Below are positions 1-8,087 of a DNA stretch of 38,866 nt, in pieces; the stretch's first letter is position 1, and each line of letters starts with the position of its first letter. The position numbers and the translations under genes are program-made. The notes under the pieces were generated by a model. That model did not search any database and had not been told where the DNA came from. It saw only the letters and a program-made list of their open reading frames with translations. Source of the stretch: Thalassospira lucentensis. GTDB lineage: Bacteria > Pseudomonadota > Alphaproteobacteria > Rhodospirillales > Thalassospiraceae. The DNA is taken from NCBI RefSeq assembly GCF_011806425.1, contig NZ_JAATOV010000009.1:1-38866 (forward strand), given 5' to 3'.

Positions 1-57
<57 letters not shown>

Positions 58-80
58 TTCCCTCCCAATGGGAATGAAAC

Positions 81-117
81 AAAAAAGCACCTCGGTTTTT
101 ACCGCAGGTGCTTTTTT
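81..117 (+). terminator. Intrinsic terminator of the first tRNA-Asp
   Basis: The arms AAAAAAGCACCTCGGT and ACCGCAGGTGCTTTTTT pair around a short T loop, with one bulged C, and a second T run follows. It sits 23 bases after the tRNA, so the two tRNA copies probably have separate transcripts. Confidence 0.85.
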
Positions 118-196
118 GTTTTTTGGTCGATTTTCATCCCTTCCCCACAGCAAAATCGCCGTCGCTATTTTTCTTTAAAATTTGCGCAAAAAACAC

Positions 197-225
197 TTGC
201 CAGCAGAAGGCTCTATTTATATAAA
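197..225 (+). promoter_or_regulatory. Sigma-70 type promoter of the second tRNA-Asp
   Basis: TTGCCA at 197-202 and TATAAA at 220-225 are 17 bases apart. The expected start is near 232, ten bases before the mature tRNA. The segment just after the -10 is GC-rich (CCGCGCC), like the discriminator of stringently controlled tRNA and rRNA promoters. Confidence 0.7.
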
Positions 226-241
226 CCGCGCCACACACCGC

Positions 242-318
<77 letters not shown>

Positions 319-337
319 CTCTTTTTCAAGAGTGGAC

Positions 338-366
338 AAAGTCGCCCTTCAAAGGCGGCTTTTTTT
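338..366 (+). terminator. Intrinsic terminator of the second tRNA-Asp
   Basis: GTCGCC (341-346) pairs with GGCGGC (354-359) through one T-G pair, around a CTTCAAA-type loop. An uninterrupted T7 run follows at 360-366. Confidence 0.85.
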
Positions 367-644
367 GTGTCCAAATTCCAGATCGAGACGGTTTCTGCAA
401 CCCTTGCGCGAACACCCTTCCTGCCCGCACCGACATTGCGCGAAAATGAAGCAATTCGCCCCATCTGGTCATTGATTAATCGTATAATTTATGGTCAGCT
501 TTGCGCCTCGATTAACGAAGCTTCAATTGCAGGCCGCCCCACGATCATGGGTGCGCGGATATTCTGGCGTTACCAATATGGTGACCTCAAAAACGCTGTC
601 GCCCTAGGCCTGCAGTCCCACAACAACAAAACGGGAGGCGCATC
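367..644. other. Leader region of the peptide ABC transporter operon
   Basis: No gene is evident here. TATAAT at 483-488 matches the -10 consensus exactly but has no convincing -35 at 16-18 bases, so a regulated promoter is possible. A ribosome binding site GGGAGG lies at about 632-637, just before the ATG at 645. I see no riboswitch or clear operator. Confidence 0.4.
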
Positions 645-2234
645 ATGCGCAAATTAATTGCTGGGCTGGTCATGGGGACCGCCCTCGCGACGACGCCATT
701 GGCAGCACAGGCTGAAACGCCGAAAAATGTGCTTGTTATGGCCAACGCCATTGACGACCTTATTACCCTTGACCCGGCTGGAATGTTTGAGTTCTCGGGT
801 CTCGAATACGCAGGTAACACCTATGACCGCCTTATCGGTTTCGACAATGATGATGTGTCGAAAATTTACGGCGTCATCGCTGAAAGCTGGGATGTCTCAG
901 AAGACGGCAAAACATATACCTTTAAAATCCGCGACGGCATCAAGTTCGCGTCGGGCAATGACCTGACCGCCGAAGACGCAGCCTTCTCGCTCCAGCGCGT
1001 CATTCTGCTTGATGGTTCGCCTGCGTTTATTCTTGGCCAGTTCGGCCTGACGCCAGAAAACGTCAAAGAAAAAATCCGTGCAGTCGACGATTCAACGCTG
1101 GTTATGGAAGTCGACAAACCATACGCACCAAGCTTCGTGCTCTATTGCCTGACCTCTGGTGTCGGCTCTGTTGTCGACAAAGAAGAAGTTCTTGCGCACG
1201 AGGAAGATGGTGACCTCGGAAGCAACTGGATGAAAACCAACTATGCTGGTTCTGGTCCGTTCGAACTGAACAAATGGGTTGCCGGACAAAGCCTCAGCCT
1301 GAAAGCCAATGAAGATTACTGGGATGGTGCGCCAGAAATGAAGCGCGTCATTATCCGTAACGTCAAAGAAGCCGCTTCTCAGCAGCTGCTTTTGGAAAAA
1401 GGCGATATTGACATCGCGCGTAACCTTGAAGCCGACCAGTTGGCCTCCATCAAGGGTGACGACGACATCAAAATCATGGCGAAAGGCAAAGGTGCCCTTT
1501 GGTATCTTGGTCTGTCCCAGAAAAACGAATACCTGTCCAAACCAAAAGTCCGCGAAGCTCTGAAATACCTTGTCGATTACAAAGGCATTTCTGAAACCAT
1601 CCTTGCGGGTCGCTCCCAGGTTCATCAGGCATTCCTGCCTGAAGGCTTCCTTGGCGCTTATAACGAAAACCCTTACAGCTTGAACGTCGAAAAAGCTAAG
1701 GAACTTCTGGCCGAAGCAGGCCTTCCGGATGGCTTCACCGTTACCATGGACACGCGTAACACCACCGCAGTCATGGCAATGGCACAGTCGATCCAGGCAA
1801 CCTGGTCCCTGGCCGGCATCAACCTGGAAATCATTCCGGGCGACAACAAACAGACCCTGACCAAATACCGTGCTCGTCAGCACGATATCTATATCGGTCG
1901 CTGGGGCCCGGATTATCAGGATCCGCACACCAATGCATCGACCTTTGCATGGAACCCGGACAACTCCGACGATGCGACAGCAAAACCGCTTGCATGGCGT
2001 AACTCTTGGGATCCGAAAGGCATGACTGCCGAAGTCGATGCCGCGACCCTCGAACGCGATGATGCGAAACGTGCGGCAATGTATGTCGACCTTCAGAAAA
2101 AAGTTCTGGAAAGCGGTCCGTTCGTGATCATGTTCCAGGAAACTGAAATCGCGTCCATGCGTAAAAACGTAAACAACTTCGTCCTCGGCCCGTCATTCGA
2201 TAACAACTATTATCGTTATGTGACCAAGGACTAA
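645..2234 (+). CDS. Peptide/nickel-type ABC transporter substrate-binding protein (SBP family 5)
   Basis: This 529-residue periplasmic protein would deliver a solute, most likely a short peptide, to the permeases encoded next. Residues 1-23 form a Sec signal peptide (Arg/Lys start, hydrophobic core, cleavage after AAQA). The mature part has the family 5 layout: an N-terminal region with EDAAFSLQR, a middle region with YAGSGPFELNKW, and a C-terminal lobe with LLAEAGLPDGF. The length is normal for DppA/OppA-type proteins. The ATG at 645 follows GGGAGG. It is first in a co-directional set with the two permeases and two ATPases. A hairpin downstream may let it be made in excess. The substrate cannot be read from sequence; the adjacent dipeptidase favours di- or oligopeptides. 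Confidence 0.93.
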   Translation: MRKLIAGLVMGTALATTPLAAQAETPKNVLVMANAIDDLITLDPAGMFEFSGLEYAGNTYDRLIGFDNDDVSKIYGVIAESWDVSEDGKTYTFKIRDGIKFASGNDLTAEDAAFSLQRVILLDGSPAFILGQFGLTPENVKEKIRAVDDSTLVMEVDKPYAPSFVLYCLTSGVGSVVDKEEVLAHEEDGDLGSNWMKTNYAGSGPFELNKWVAGQSLSLKANEDYWDGAPEMKRVIIRNVKEAASQQLLLEKGDIDIARNLEADQLASIKGDDDIKIMAKGKGALWYLGLSQKNEYLSKPKVREALKYLVDYKGISETILAGRSQVHQAFLPEGFLGAYNENPYSLNVEKAKELLAEAGLPDGFTVTMDTRNTTAVMAMAQSIQATWSLAGINLEIIPGDNKQTLTKYRARQHDIYIGRWGPDYQDPHTNASTFAWNPDNSDDATAKPLAWRNSWDPKGMTAEVDAATLERDDAKRAAMYVDLQKKVLESGPFVIMFQETEIASMRKNVNNFVLGPSFDNNYYRYVTKD

Positions 2235-2258
2235 GGTCAGTTTCGTTCGATTTGATTT

Positions 2259-2288
2259 TTTGCCGGGCACCTCTGTGTGTCCGGCAAA
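2259..2288 (+). terminator. Stem-loop between binding protein and permease genes
   Basis: TTTGCCGGGCAC (2259-2270) pairs with GTGTCCGGCAAA (2277-2288), a 12-bp stem with one G-T pair and a six-base loop. Only about three Ts follow. It is therefore likely a leaky terminator or an mRNA-stabilising element that leaves the binding-protein message more abundant than the rest of the operon. Confidence 0.55.
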
Positions 2289-2479
2289 TTTCGAATGGCA
2301 ACGTAACACGCGCATGCGTTCTTCTCAGCGGCGGTCGCTTTGCTTTTTAATCCGCAAAACGGCAAACCAGAACCGCTCTGCGACATATCCCTTGCGCCTG
2401 TTTCGCTGCCAACCGATACGCCCAACACAAATAAACCGCGTCGCATGACGCTTTATGCACTAAGGAGACAACGGTCGTA

Positions 2480-3547
2480 ATGTCCGCTGTTACACGCAAA
2501 CATCGAGACGGGCGCAGACGCGCTGGTCTTTTTTCCGGCAAGACAGGCAGCATCCTGCGCGTTGTCTTTTCGCTGGCCATCACATTTTTTGGTCTGCTTC
2601 TGGTCACATTTTTGATTGGCCGCGTTCTTCCTATCGATCCGGTTTTGGCCGCTGTCGGTGACCACGCATCGCAAAGCACCTATGATCGTGTCCGCGAAGA
2701 AATGGGGCTTAACCTGCCGCTTTGGCAGCAGTTCTTTATTTACATCTCCAATGTCCTGACCGGTGATTTCGGTACGTCTGTTCTGACATCGAACCCGGTT
2801 CTTGAAGACATCAAACGCGTTTTCCCCGCCACCCTTGAACTGGCAACCATTGCCACTCTTATCGGTGTGATCCTGGGTATCCCGGCTGGCGTGTTTGCCG
2901 CGATCAACAAAGGCAAATGGCCGGACCATGTTGTCCGTGTGATTGGCCTTGCCGGGTATTCGATGCCGATTTTCTGGCTCGGCTTGATGGGGCTTTTGGT
3001 CTTTTACATGAAGCTTGATTGGGTCGCAGGACCGGGGCGCCTTGATGCGTTCTATGTCGATTTCATCGAACCGACCACGGGCCTGATGCTGGTTGATACC
3101 CTGATCGAAGGCGACATGGACCTGTTTTGGAATGCGGTATCGCACATCATTCTGCCCGCCTCGATCCTTGCTTATTTCTCGCTGGCCTATATTGCGCGCA
3201 TGACCCGTTCTTTCATGCTTGAACAGCTCAGTCAGGAATACATCCTGACCGCACGGGTTAAAGGGATTTCAGAACACCGCATCATCTGGCGCCACGCACT
3301 GGGCAACGTCATGGTCCCACTGGTGACGGTGATTGCGCTGTCCTACGCCAACCTGCTGGAAGGATCGGTTCTAACCGAGATCATCTTCGCTTGGCCGGGG
3401 CTTGGCCTTTACATCACCAATTCATTGCTCAATGCCGATATGAATGCGGTTCTCGGTGGCACGGTCGTTGTCGGCGCTGTCTTTATCAGTGTGAACATGC
3501 TGTCCGACCTGCTGTATCGCTTCCTCGACCCACGGGCACGGAGATAA
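2480..3547 (+). CDS. ABC transporter permease, DppB/OppB type
   Basis: This 355-residue inner-membrane permease has the usual B-type layout. A membrane helix lies near residues 27-47, then a periplasmic loop with the family signature around PLWQQFFIYISNVLTGDFG. Further helices follow (LATIATLIGVILGIPAGVFA, and VIGLAGYSMPIFWLGLMGLL). The EAA-type loop that docks the ATPase is SQEYILTARVKG.SEHRIIWRHALGN. The end, FLDPRAR, is typical. The first 26 residues are unusually basic for the family. AGGAG (2462-2466) lies about 13 bases before the ATG, slightly far. It is followed after 4 bases by the second permease. Confidence 0.93.
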   Translation: MSAVTRKHRDGRRRAGLFSGKTGSILRVVFSLAITFFGLLLVTFLIGRVLPIDPVLAAVGDHASQSTYDRVREEMGLNLPLWQQFFIYISNVLTGDFGTSVLTSNPVLEDIKRVFPATLELATIATLIGVILGIPAGVFAAINKGKWPDHVVRVIGLAGYSMPIFWLGLMGLLVFYMKLDWVAGPGRLDAFYVDFIEPTTGLMLVDTLIEGDMDLFWNAVSHIILPASILAYFSLAYIARMTRSFMLEQLSQEYILTARVKGISEHRIIWRHALGNVMVPLVTVIALSYANLLEGSVLTEIIFAWPGLGLYITNSLLNADMNAVLGGTVVVGAVFISVNMLSDLLYRFLDPRARR

Positions 3548-3551
3548 CACC

Positions 3552-4475
3552 ATGACCACACAAATCTCCACCGCAAAGCCGGGCCTGAAACAGTGGCTAA
3601 CGTCCGACACCCCACAATCACGCTGGCAGGCACAATGTGGCCGCGCGTGGCTGGGCTGGATCAAGTTTTCCGAAAACAAACTGGCCATGATCGGGCTGTC
3701 AGTCGTCGTTGGCCTGATCCTTGTCACCATTTTCGCCCCCCTGCTGGCCCCTTATGATCCATTGGCCGCCGACCTTGCCAACCGTATTCAGCCCCCGGGG
3801 GCAGAACATTGGTTTGGCACCGATCAGTTAGGCCGCGATATTTTGTCGCGTCTGATTTACGGCGCACAATATACCTTGATGATTGTTGGCCTTGTTGCCA
3901 TCACCGCCGCCCCTGTCGGCCTTCTGATCGGAACCGCTGCCGGGTTCTTTGGTGGATGGGTGGATGGCGTTCTCATGCGCATCACCGACATCTTCTTGGC
4001 ATTCCCGAAACTGATTTTGGCACTGGCCTTTGTCTCAGCGCTTGGACCGGGACTTGAAAACGCCATTCTTGCCATCGCGATCACCGCATGGCCGCCTTAT
4101 GCACGTATTGCCCGTGCAGAAACCATCACCGTGCGCAAATCCGACTTCATCGAAGCCGCCCGTCTTCAGGGCACATCGAACCTTGGCCTGATCATCGGCC
4201 ATATCATGCCCATGTGCATGAGTTCGCTTGTCGTGCGTGTCACCCTTGATATGGCAGGCATGATCCTGATTGCTGCGGGTCTTGGCTTCCTTGGTCTTGG
4301 TGCACAGCCACCGACGCCCGAATGGGGTGCAATGGTGTCCGATGGACGTCAGTTCCTGCTTGAACAGTGGTGGGTTGCGACGGTGCCGGGCTTTGCCATC
4401 TTTATCGTCAGCTTGGGCTTCAACCTTTTGGGTGATGGCCTGCGCGATGTTCTTGATCCACGCGGAGGGGATTGA
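3552..4475 (+). CDS. ABC transporter permease, DppC/OppC type
   Basis: This 307-residue permease pairs with the preceding one. It has the C-type hallmarks: a cytoplasmic N-terminus, a first helix at about residues 43-63 ending in FAPLLAPYDP, the segment WFGTDQLGRDILSRLIYGA, and the EAA loop KSDFIEAARLQGTSNLGLIIGHIMP. The C-terminus is GFNLLGDGLRDVLDPR. GGAG just before the ATG is the likely ribosome binding site. The stop is 2 bases before the next ATG, which indicates translational coupling. Confidence 0.94.
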   Translation: MTTQISTAKPGLKQWLTSDTPQSRWQAQCGRAWLGWIKFSENKLAMIGLSVVVGLILVTIFAPLLAPYDPLAADLANRIQPPGAEHWFGTDQLGRDILSRLIYGAQYTLMIVGLVAITAAPVGLLIGTAAGFFGGWVDGVLMRITDIFLAFPKLILALAFVSALGPGLENAILAIAITAWPPYARIARAETITVRKSDFIEAARLQGTSNLGLIIGHIMPMCMSSLVVRVTLDMAGMILIAAGLGFLGLGAQPPTPEWGAMVSDGRQFLLEQWWVATVPGFAIFIVSLGFNLLGDGLRDVLDPRGGD

Positions 4476-4477
4476 TC

Positions 4478-5320
4478 ATGACCACCGAAACCCTTCTGAC
4501 CGTTCAGGACCTTGAAGTCACCTTCAACACCCCAAAGGGCAAAGTCCATGCCGTGCGCGGTGTATCCTTTGACCTTGGCCGCGAACGTCTTGGTATTGTC
4601 GGCGAATCCGGTTCTGGTAAATCCCAGACCGGGCGCGCCATTCTGGGCCTGACGGCGGCCAACGGTTCGATCAGTGCATCGAAAATGAAGTTCCACGATG
4701 TTGACCTTGCCAACCTTACGCCCAAACAATGGCGTAAGGTCCGCGGGGCGCGTATTTCCATGATCATGCAGGACCCGAAATATTCGCTTAATCCTGTCAT
4801 GACCATCGGCAATCAAATCATCGAAGCCTACCGCGAGCACCACAAAGTAAACACCAAAGAAGCCCGCCATCGCGCGATTGAGATGCTCGAAGCCGTCAAA
4901 ATCCGTGATCCGCAGCGCGTCTTTGACTCTTACCCGCACGAAGTCTCGGGCGGCATGGGGCAACGTGTCATGATCGCCATGATGCTGATCCCTGATCCTG
5001 AATTGATCATTGCGGATGAACCGACATCGGCCCTTGATGTCACGGTTCAGCTTCAAGTCATGGCGATTTTGGATGACTTGGTGCGCGATCGCGGCATGGC
5101 CTTGATTTTCATCAGCCACGATTTGCATCTGGTCTCAAGCTTCTGCGACCGGGTGTTGGTGATGTATCAGGGCCTCGTTGTTGAAGAACTGCGTGCATCC
5201 GAACTACACAATGCCAAACACCCCTACACCAAGGGCCTTTTGAACTGCTTGCCGAAAATGAATGGCAATCATGATGATCTGCCGATCCTTGAACGCGAAG
5301 CAAGCTGGGCAGAAGGATAA
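4478..5320 (+). CDS. ABC transporter ATP-binding protein, DppD/OppD type
   Basis: This 280-residue ATPase energises the importer. In order it shows Walker A GESGSGKS, a Q-loop in MIMQDP, the signature SGGMGQR, Walker B LIIADEP with the D-loop SALD, and the H-loop His in ISHD. The HPYTKGLL segment near the end is typical of the peptide-importer ATPases. The signature is SGGMGQR rather than SGGQ, a common variant in this subfamily. I chose the ATG at 4478 over an in-frame TTG at 4472 because GGAGGGG (4464-4470) is well spaced for it. Confidence 0.93.
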   Translation: MTTETLLTVQDLEVTFNTPKGKVHAVRGVSFDLGRERLGIVGESGSGKSQTGRAILGLTAANGSISASKMKFHDVDLANLTPKQWRKVRGARISMIMQDPKYSLNPVMTIGNQIIEAYREHHKVNTKEARHRAIEMLEAVKIRDPQRVFDSYPHEVSGGMGQRVMIAMMLIPDPELIIADEPTSALDVTVQLQVMAILDDLVRDRGMALIFISHDLHLVSSFCDRVLVMYQGLVVEELRASELHNAKHPYTKGLLNCLPKMNGNHDDLPILEREASWAEG

Positions 5321-5328
5321 CAAACACC

Positions 5329-6093
5329 ATGATCGAGATTTCAAAACTCAACGCCTGGTTCGATGACAATCACGTCCTGAAGGATGTTGATATTTCCGTG
5401 CCCGAAAACGGATCATTTGGTCTTGTGGGCGAATCCGGGTCGGGTAAATCGACCGTCCTTCGCACCATCACCGGCCTTGTCGATGACTGGGAAGGCACGA
5501 TTACGGTCAAGGGCAACCAACTTGGCCCCAAACGCGACAAGGATTTCTATCGCCTTGTTCAAATGGTGTTTCAGGACCCCTTCGGATCGCTGCATCCGCG
5601 TCACACCATTGACCGCATCCTGACCGAGCCGGTTAATATTCACGGCCTTGGCAATTCCGATGCCCGCGTGGTTGAGGCCCTTAAACAAGTTGGCCTCGAT
5701 AACGCGTTTCGTTTCCGCTACCCCCATCAGCTTTCTGGGGGGCAGCGCCAACGTGTTGCGATTGCGCGTGCGCTTATTCTCGAACCCAAGGTCCTTCTGC
5801 TCGATGAACCGACATCCGCACTTGATGTCTCCATTCAGGCCGAGGTCCTTAATCTTCTGGGTCGCTTGCGCCGTGATCTGGGCCTGACCTATATCATGGT
5901 CAGTCACGATCTGGCTGTGGTGGCGCATATGTGCGACGATATTGCCATCATGAACCATGGCCGCATTGTTGAACGTGCCACCGCCGAACAGCTTGCCGAA
6001 GGTACGCTTGAACACCCCTACTCCCAGCAGCTTTATAAGGCCGCTGGCGGCTATGACCGCGCCGTTGTCGATACCTTTGTCGATTGGGATTAA
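5329..6093 (+). CDS. ABC transporter ATP-binding protein, DppF/OppF type
   Basis: This is the second ATPase (254 residues), partner of the DppD-type subunit. It has Walker A GESGSGKST, a Q-loop in VFQDPFGSLHPR, the signature LSGGQRQRVAIARAL, Walker B VLLLDEPTSALD and the H-loop SHD. QDP.GSLNPR-like motifs are characteristic of the F subunit. It is shorter than many DppF proteins (often more than 300 residues) because it lacks the extended C-terminal region. AGAAGGA precedes the ATG. It starts 8 bases after the previous stop and ends the transporter gene set. Confidence 0.93.
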   Translation: MIEISKLNAWFDDNHVLKDVDISVPENGSFGLVGESGSGKSTVLRTITGLVDDWEGTITVKGNQLGPKRDKDFYRLVQMVFQDPFGSLHPRHTIDRILTEPVNIHGLGNSDARVVEALKQVGLDNAFRFRYPHQLSGGQRQRVAIARALILEPKVLLLDEPTSALDVSIQAEVLNLLGRLRRDLGLTYIMVSHDLAVVAHMCDDIAIMNHGRIVERATAEQLAEGTLEHPYSQQLYKAAGGYDRAVVDTFVDWD

Positions 6094-6102
6094 AGGCAAT
6101 AC

Positions 6103-6149
6103 GGCCAGACGCCGTGGGACAATGATTGATAACGTCTCACCGTCTGGCC
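6103..6149 (+). repeat. Long imperfect hairpin after the ABC operon
   Basis: GGCCAGACG (6103-6111) and CGTCTGGCC (6141-6149) are perfect inverted arms. Inside them GTGGGAC (6114-6120) pairs with GTCTCAC (6134-6140) through one G-T pair. The loop is about 13 bases and no T tract follows. A 3'-end stabiliser or a rho-dependent end is more likely than an intrinsic terminator. Confidence 0.6.
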
Positions 6150-6232
6150 AGCCTGCCTAAGCCGCGTACCAGCGCTGCGCCCAGCACACGGCACCCGCCC
6201 GCCCCGACAGCATGAAATAGGATACGCTTGCC

Positions 6233-7249
6233 ATGAACATCGCCACCACCGCCCCACAAAACACCACCGATGGCACCTATCGCCCCAGCTTTACCTGGGA
6301 TGCGCATGCCTGTCTGCCGCTCGATACCAAAACACCAATCGATCTGTTGGACGATTATGTTGCCGGCAATATCGATTATGTCTGTGTGAATGTCGGCATG
6401 GATATGAATTCTGTCCCGCACATCTTGCGCGTTATTGCCGCCTTCCGGGCCAAAATCGCTGCCCACCCTGACAAGTATATGCAGATCGAAAAGTTCGATG
6501 ATCTTGCCATTGCCAAATCAAAGGGCTTGCTCGGCGTTGGTTTTGATCTTGAAGGATCGGTCATGCTGCAAGACATGCCCGAAATGGTCCCGGTCTTTGC
6601 CAAGCTTGGCGTCAAACAAATCCATTTTGCCTATAACCGCAATAATTCGGTCGCGGGGGGCTGTCATGATGTCGATATGCCCCTGACCGACCTTGGCCGC
6701 GAAATGGTCAAATCGGTCAATGCCAGTGGCATGATCATGGATTGCTCGCACACCGGCCGCCAAAGCAGCCTTGATATCATGGCAGCATCGACCAAACCGG
6801 TCGTGTTTAGCCACGCCAACCCAAAGGCCCTTGGCGGGCATGAACGCTGCGTTGATGACCAACAAATCAAAGCCTGCGCCGAGACTGGCGGAGTCATCGG
6901 CATTTGCGGTTTCCAGCGCTTCATCAAATCGCCAAACGCCCCCGAAGTCCCCGACATGGTCAAACATATCGATTATGCGGTGAAACTGGTCGGTGTCGAC
7001 CATGTCGGCATCGGTCTTGATACCATGCCATCGGTTGCCGGTTGTGATGATTTCCCCGATGGTGTCAACCGCGCCCATTACTGGCCCGTCACCAGCGGCT
7101 ATGGCCCCGGTGCAGGCGGTGCGGCGGTGTTTGACCCACGCAAACTGCCCGCCCTTGCCGACGGCCTGATCGCCATCGGCTATTCGACCGATGATGTCGA
7201 TAAAATCATGGGTGAAAACTTCATCCGCGTGGCAAAGCAAAGCTGGTAA
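6233..7249 (+). CDS. Membrane dipeptidase (peptidase M19) family protein
   Basis: This is a 338-residue metal-dependent dipeptidase homologue of the renal dipeptidase/M19 amidohydrolase type, with no signal peptide, so probably cytoplasmic. Metal-site residues I can place by family motifs are His25, Glu107 (FDLEGS), His173 (DCSHTG), His194 (VFSHANP) and Asp263 (GIGLD). The first motif is normally HxD but here reads HAC, so Cys27 replaces a metal-binding Asp (see findings). The ATG at 6233 follows AGGA. Lying directly after the peptide importer on the same strand, it may cleave imported dipeptides. Activity on another amide is possible. Confidence 0.88.
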   Translation: MNIATTAPQNTTDGTYRPSFTWDAHACLPLDTKTPIDLLDDYVAGNIDYVCVNVGMDMNSVPHILRVIAAFRAKIAAHPDKYMQIEKFDDLAIAKSKGLLGVGFDLEGSVMLQDMPEMVPVFAKLGVKQIHFAYNRNNSVAGGCHDVDMPLTDLGREMVKSVNASGMIMDCSHTGRQSSLDIMAASTKPVVFSHANPKALGGHERCVDDQQIKACAETGGVIGICGFQRFIKSPNAPEVPDMVKHIDYAVKLVGVDHVGIGLDTMPSVAGCDDFPDGVNRAHYWPVTSGYGPGAGGAAVFDPRKLPALADGLIAIGYSTDDVDKIMGENFIRVAKQSW

Positions 7250-7266
7250 CGCCGAGAAAACTTACG

Positions 7267-7345
7267 AAAACCCCCGACAAATGCACCCCAAACCCATAAG
7301 ACAACCAAATGGGTGTCTGGGCTTGGGGCTGCATTGCCGGGTTTT
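7267..7345. terminator. Large imperfect inverted repeat between convergent genes
   Basis: The left arm begins AAAACCCCCGACAAATGCA and continues CCCCAAACCCA. The right arm is its near reverse complement, ending TGCATTGCCGGGTTTT. Mismatches and bulges are few over about 30 pairs. It lies between the dipeptidase gene (plus) and the thioesterase gene (minus), so it probably ends transcription in both directions. Confidence 0.6.
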
Positions 7346-7393
7346 ATGTCATCAGGGGCGGAAACTTACCGCCAATCTGGCAAAGCTCGGCCC

Positions 7394-7819
7394 TTAAACC
7401 GCCACTTCATCCTTACGCACCGGACGCGGGCGGCCTTCGGCATCGATGGCGACAAAGGTAAAGGTGGCTTCGGTGACCTTGATGCGGGGCGGCTGGTTGC
7501 GTCGCAGCACCCACGCTTCGAGATGCAGCACAATGGATGTCGTGCCAATGCGTTCGATATCGCCATAGACGCAAACCGTATCGCCAACATAGACCGGTCG
7601 AAGAAACGTCATCCCATCAACGGCAACCGTGGCAATGCGCCCCTCGGCGATTTGGCTGGCCAAAACGCCGCCGGCAATATCCATTTGCGACATCAGCCAG
7701 CCGCCAAAAACATCCCCGCTTGGGTTGGTGTCAGCAGGCATTGCTAAGGTCCGGGTGCACAAATCACCGCGTGGCATCTTATTGTCAGACATTTGTGTGT
7801 TATCGCTATCTGTTGGCAT
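7394..7819 (-). CDS. yciA: Acyl-CoA thioesterase, YciA type (hotdog fold)
   Basis: This 141-residue single hotdog-domain thioesterase would hydrolyse acyl-CoA in the cytoplasm. The diagnostic segment NPSGDVFGGWLMSQMD carries the catalytic Asp on the central helix. VDGMTFLRPVYVGDTVCVYG and the C-terminal beta strands are also conserved. The length is normal for YciA. I chose the ATG at 7819 because AGGAG on the minus strand (plus 7828-7832) lies 8 bases upstream; an in-frame GTG at 7828 overlaps that site. It is a single gene convergent with the dipeptidase. Confidence 0.9.
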   Translation of the reverse strand: MPTDSDNTQMSDNKMPRGDLCTRTLAMPADTNPSGDVFGGWLMSQMDIAGGVLASQIAEGRIATVAVDGMTFLRPVYVGDTVCVYGDIERIGTTSIVLHLEAWVLRRNQPPRIKVTEATFTFVAIDAEGRPRPVRKDEVAV

Positions 7820-8087
7820 ATGGCTCACTCCTACTCCGGTGCTTCATATAGGGCACCAAATTTTTTATTGGACCTCCCGGTCACGGTTTTCTATGCCATA
7901 CCGACGAAATTCTGGTCTATATTAAAGACCACCGCTTGCATTGGACTTAAAAACACATTTTTATGGGCCGGACGAACCGACATATGGTACTCGTTTAGCG
8001 CCGAGGTATCCAACCTTACAATATCATATAGACGATATGCGTTGTTGAGCCTTGTTTTAACACAATAAAGAAGTGCGTTCCGGGGAC

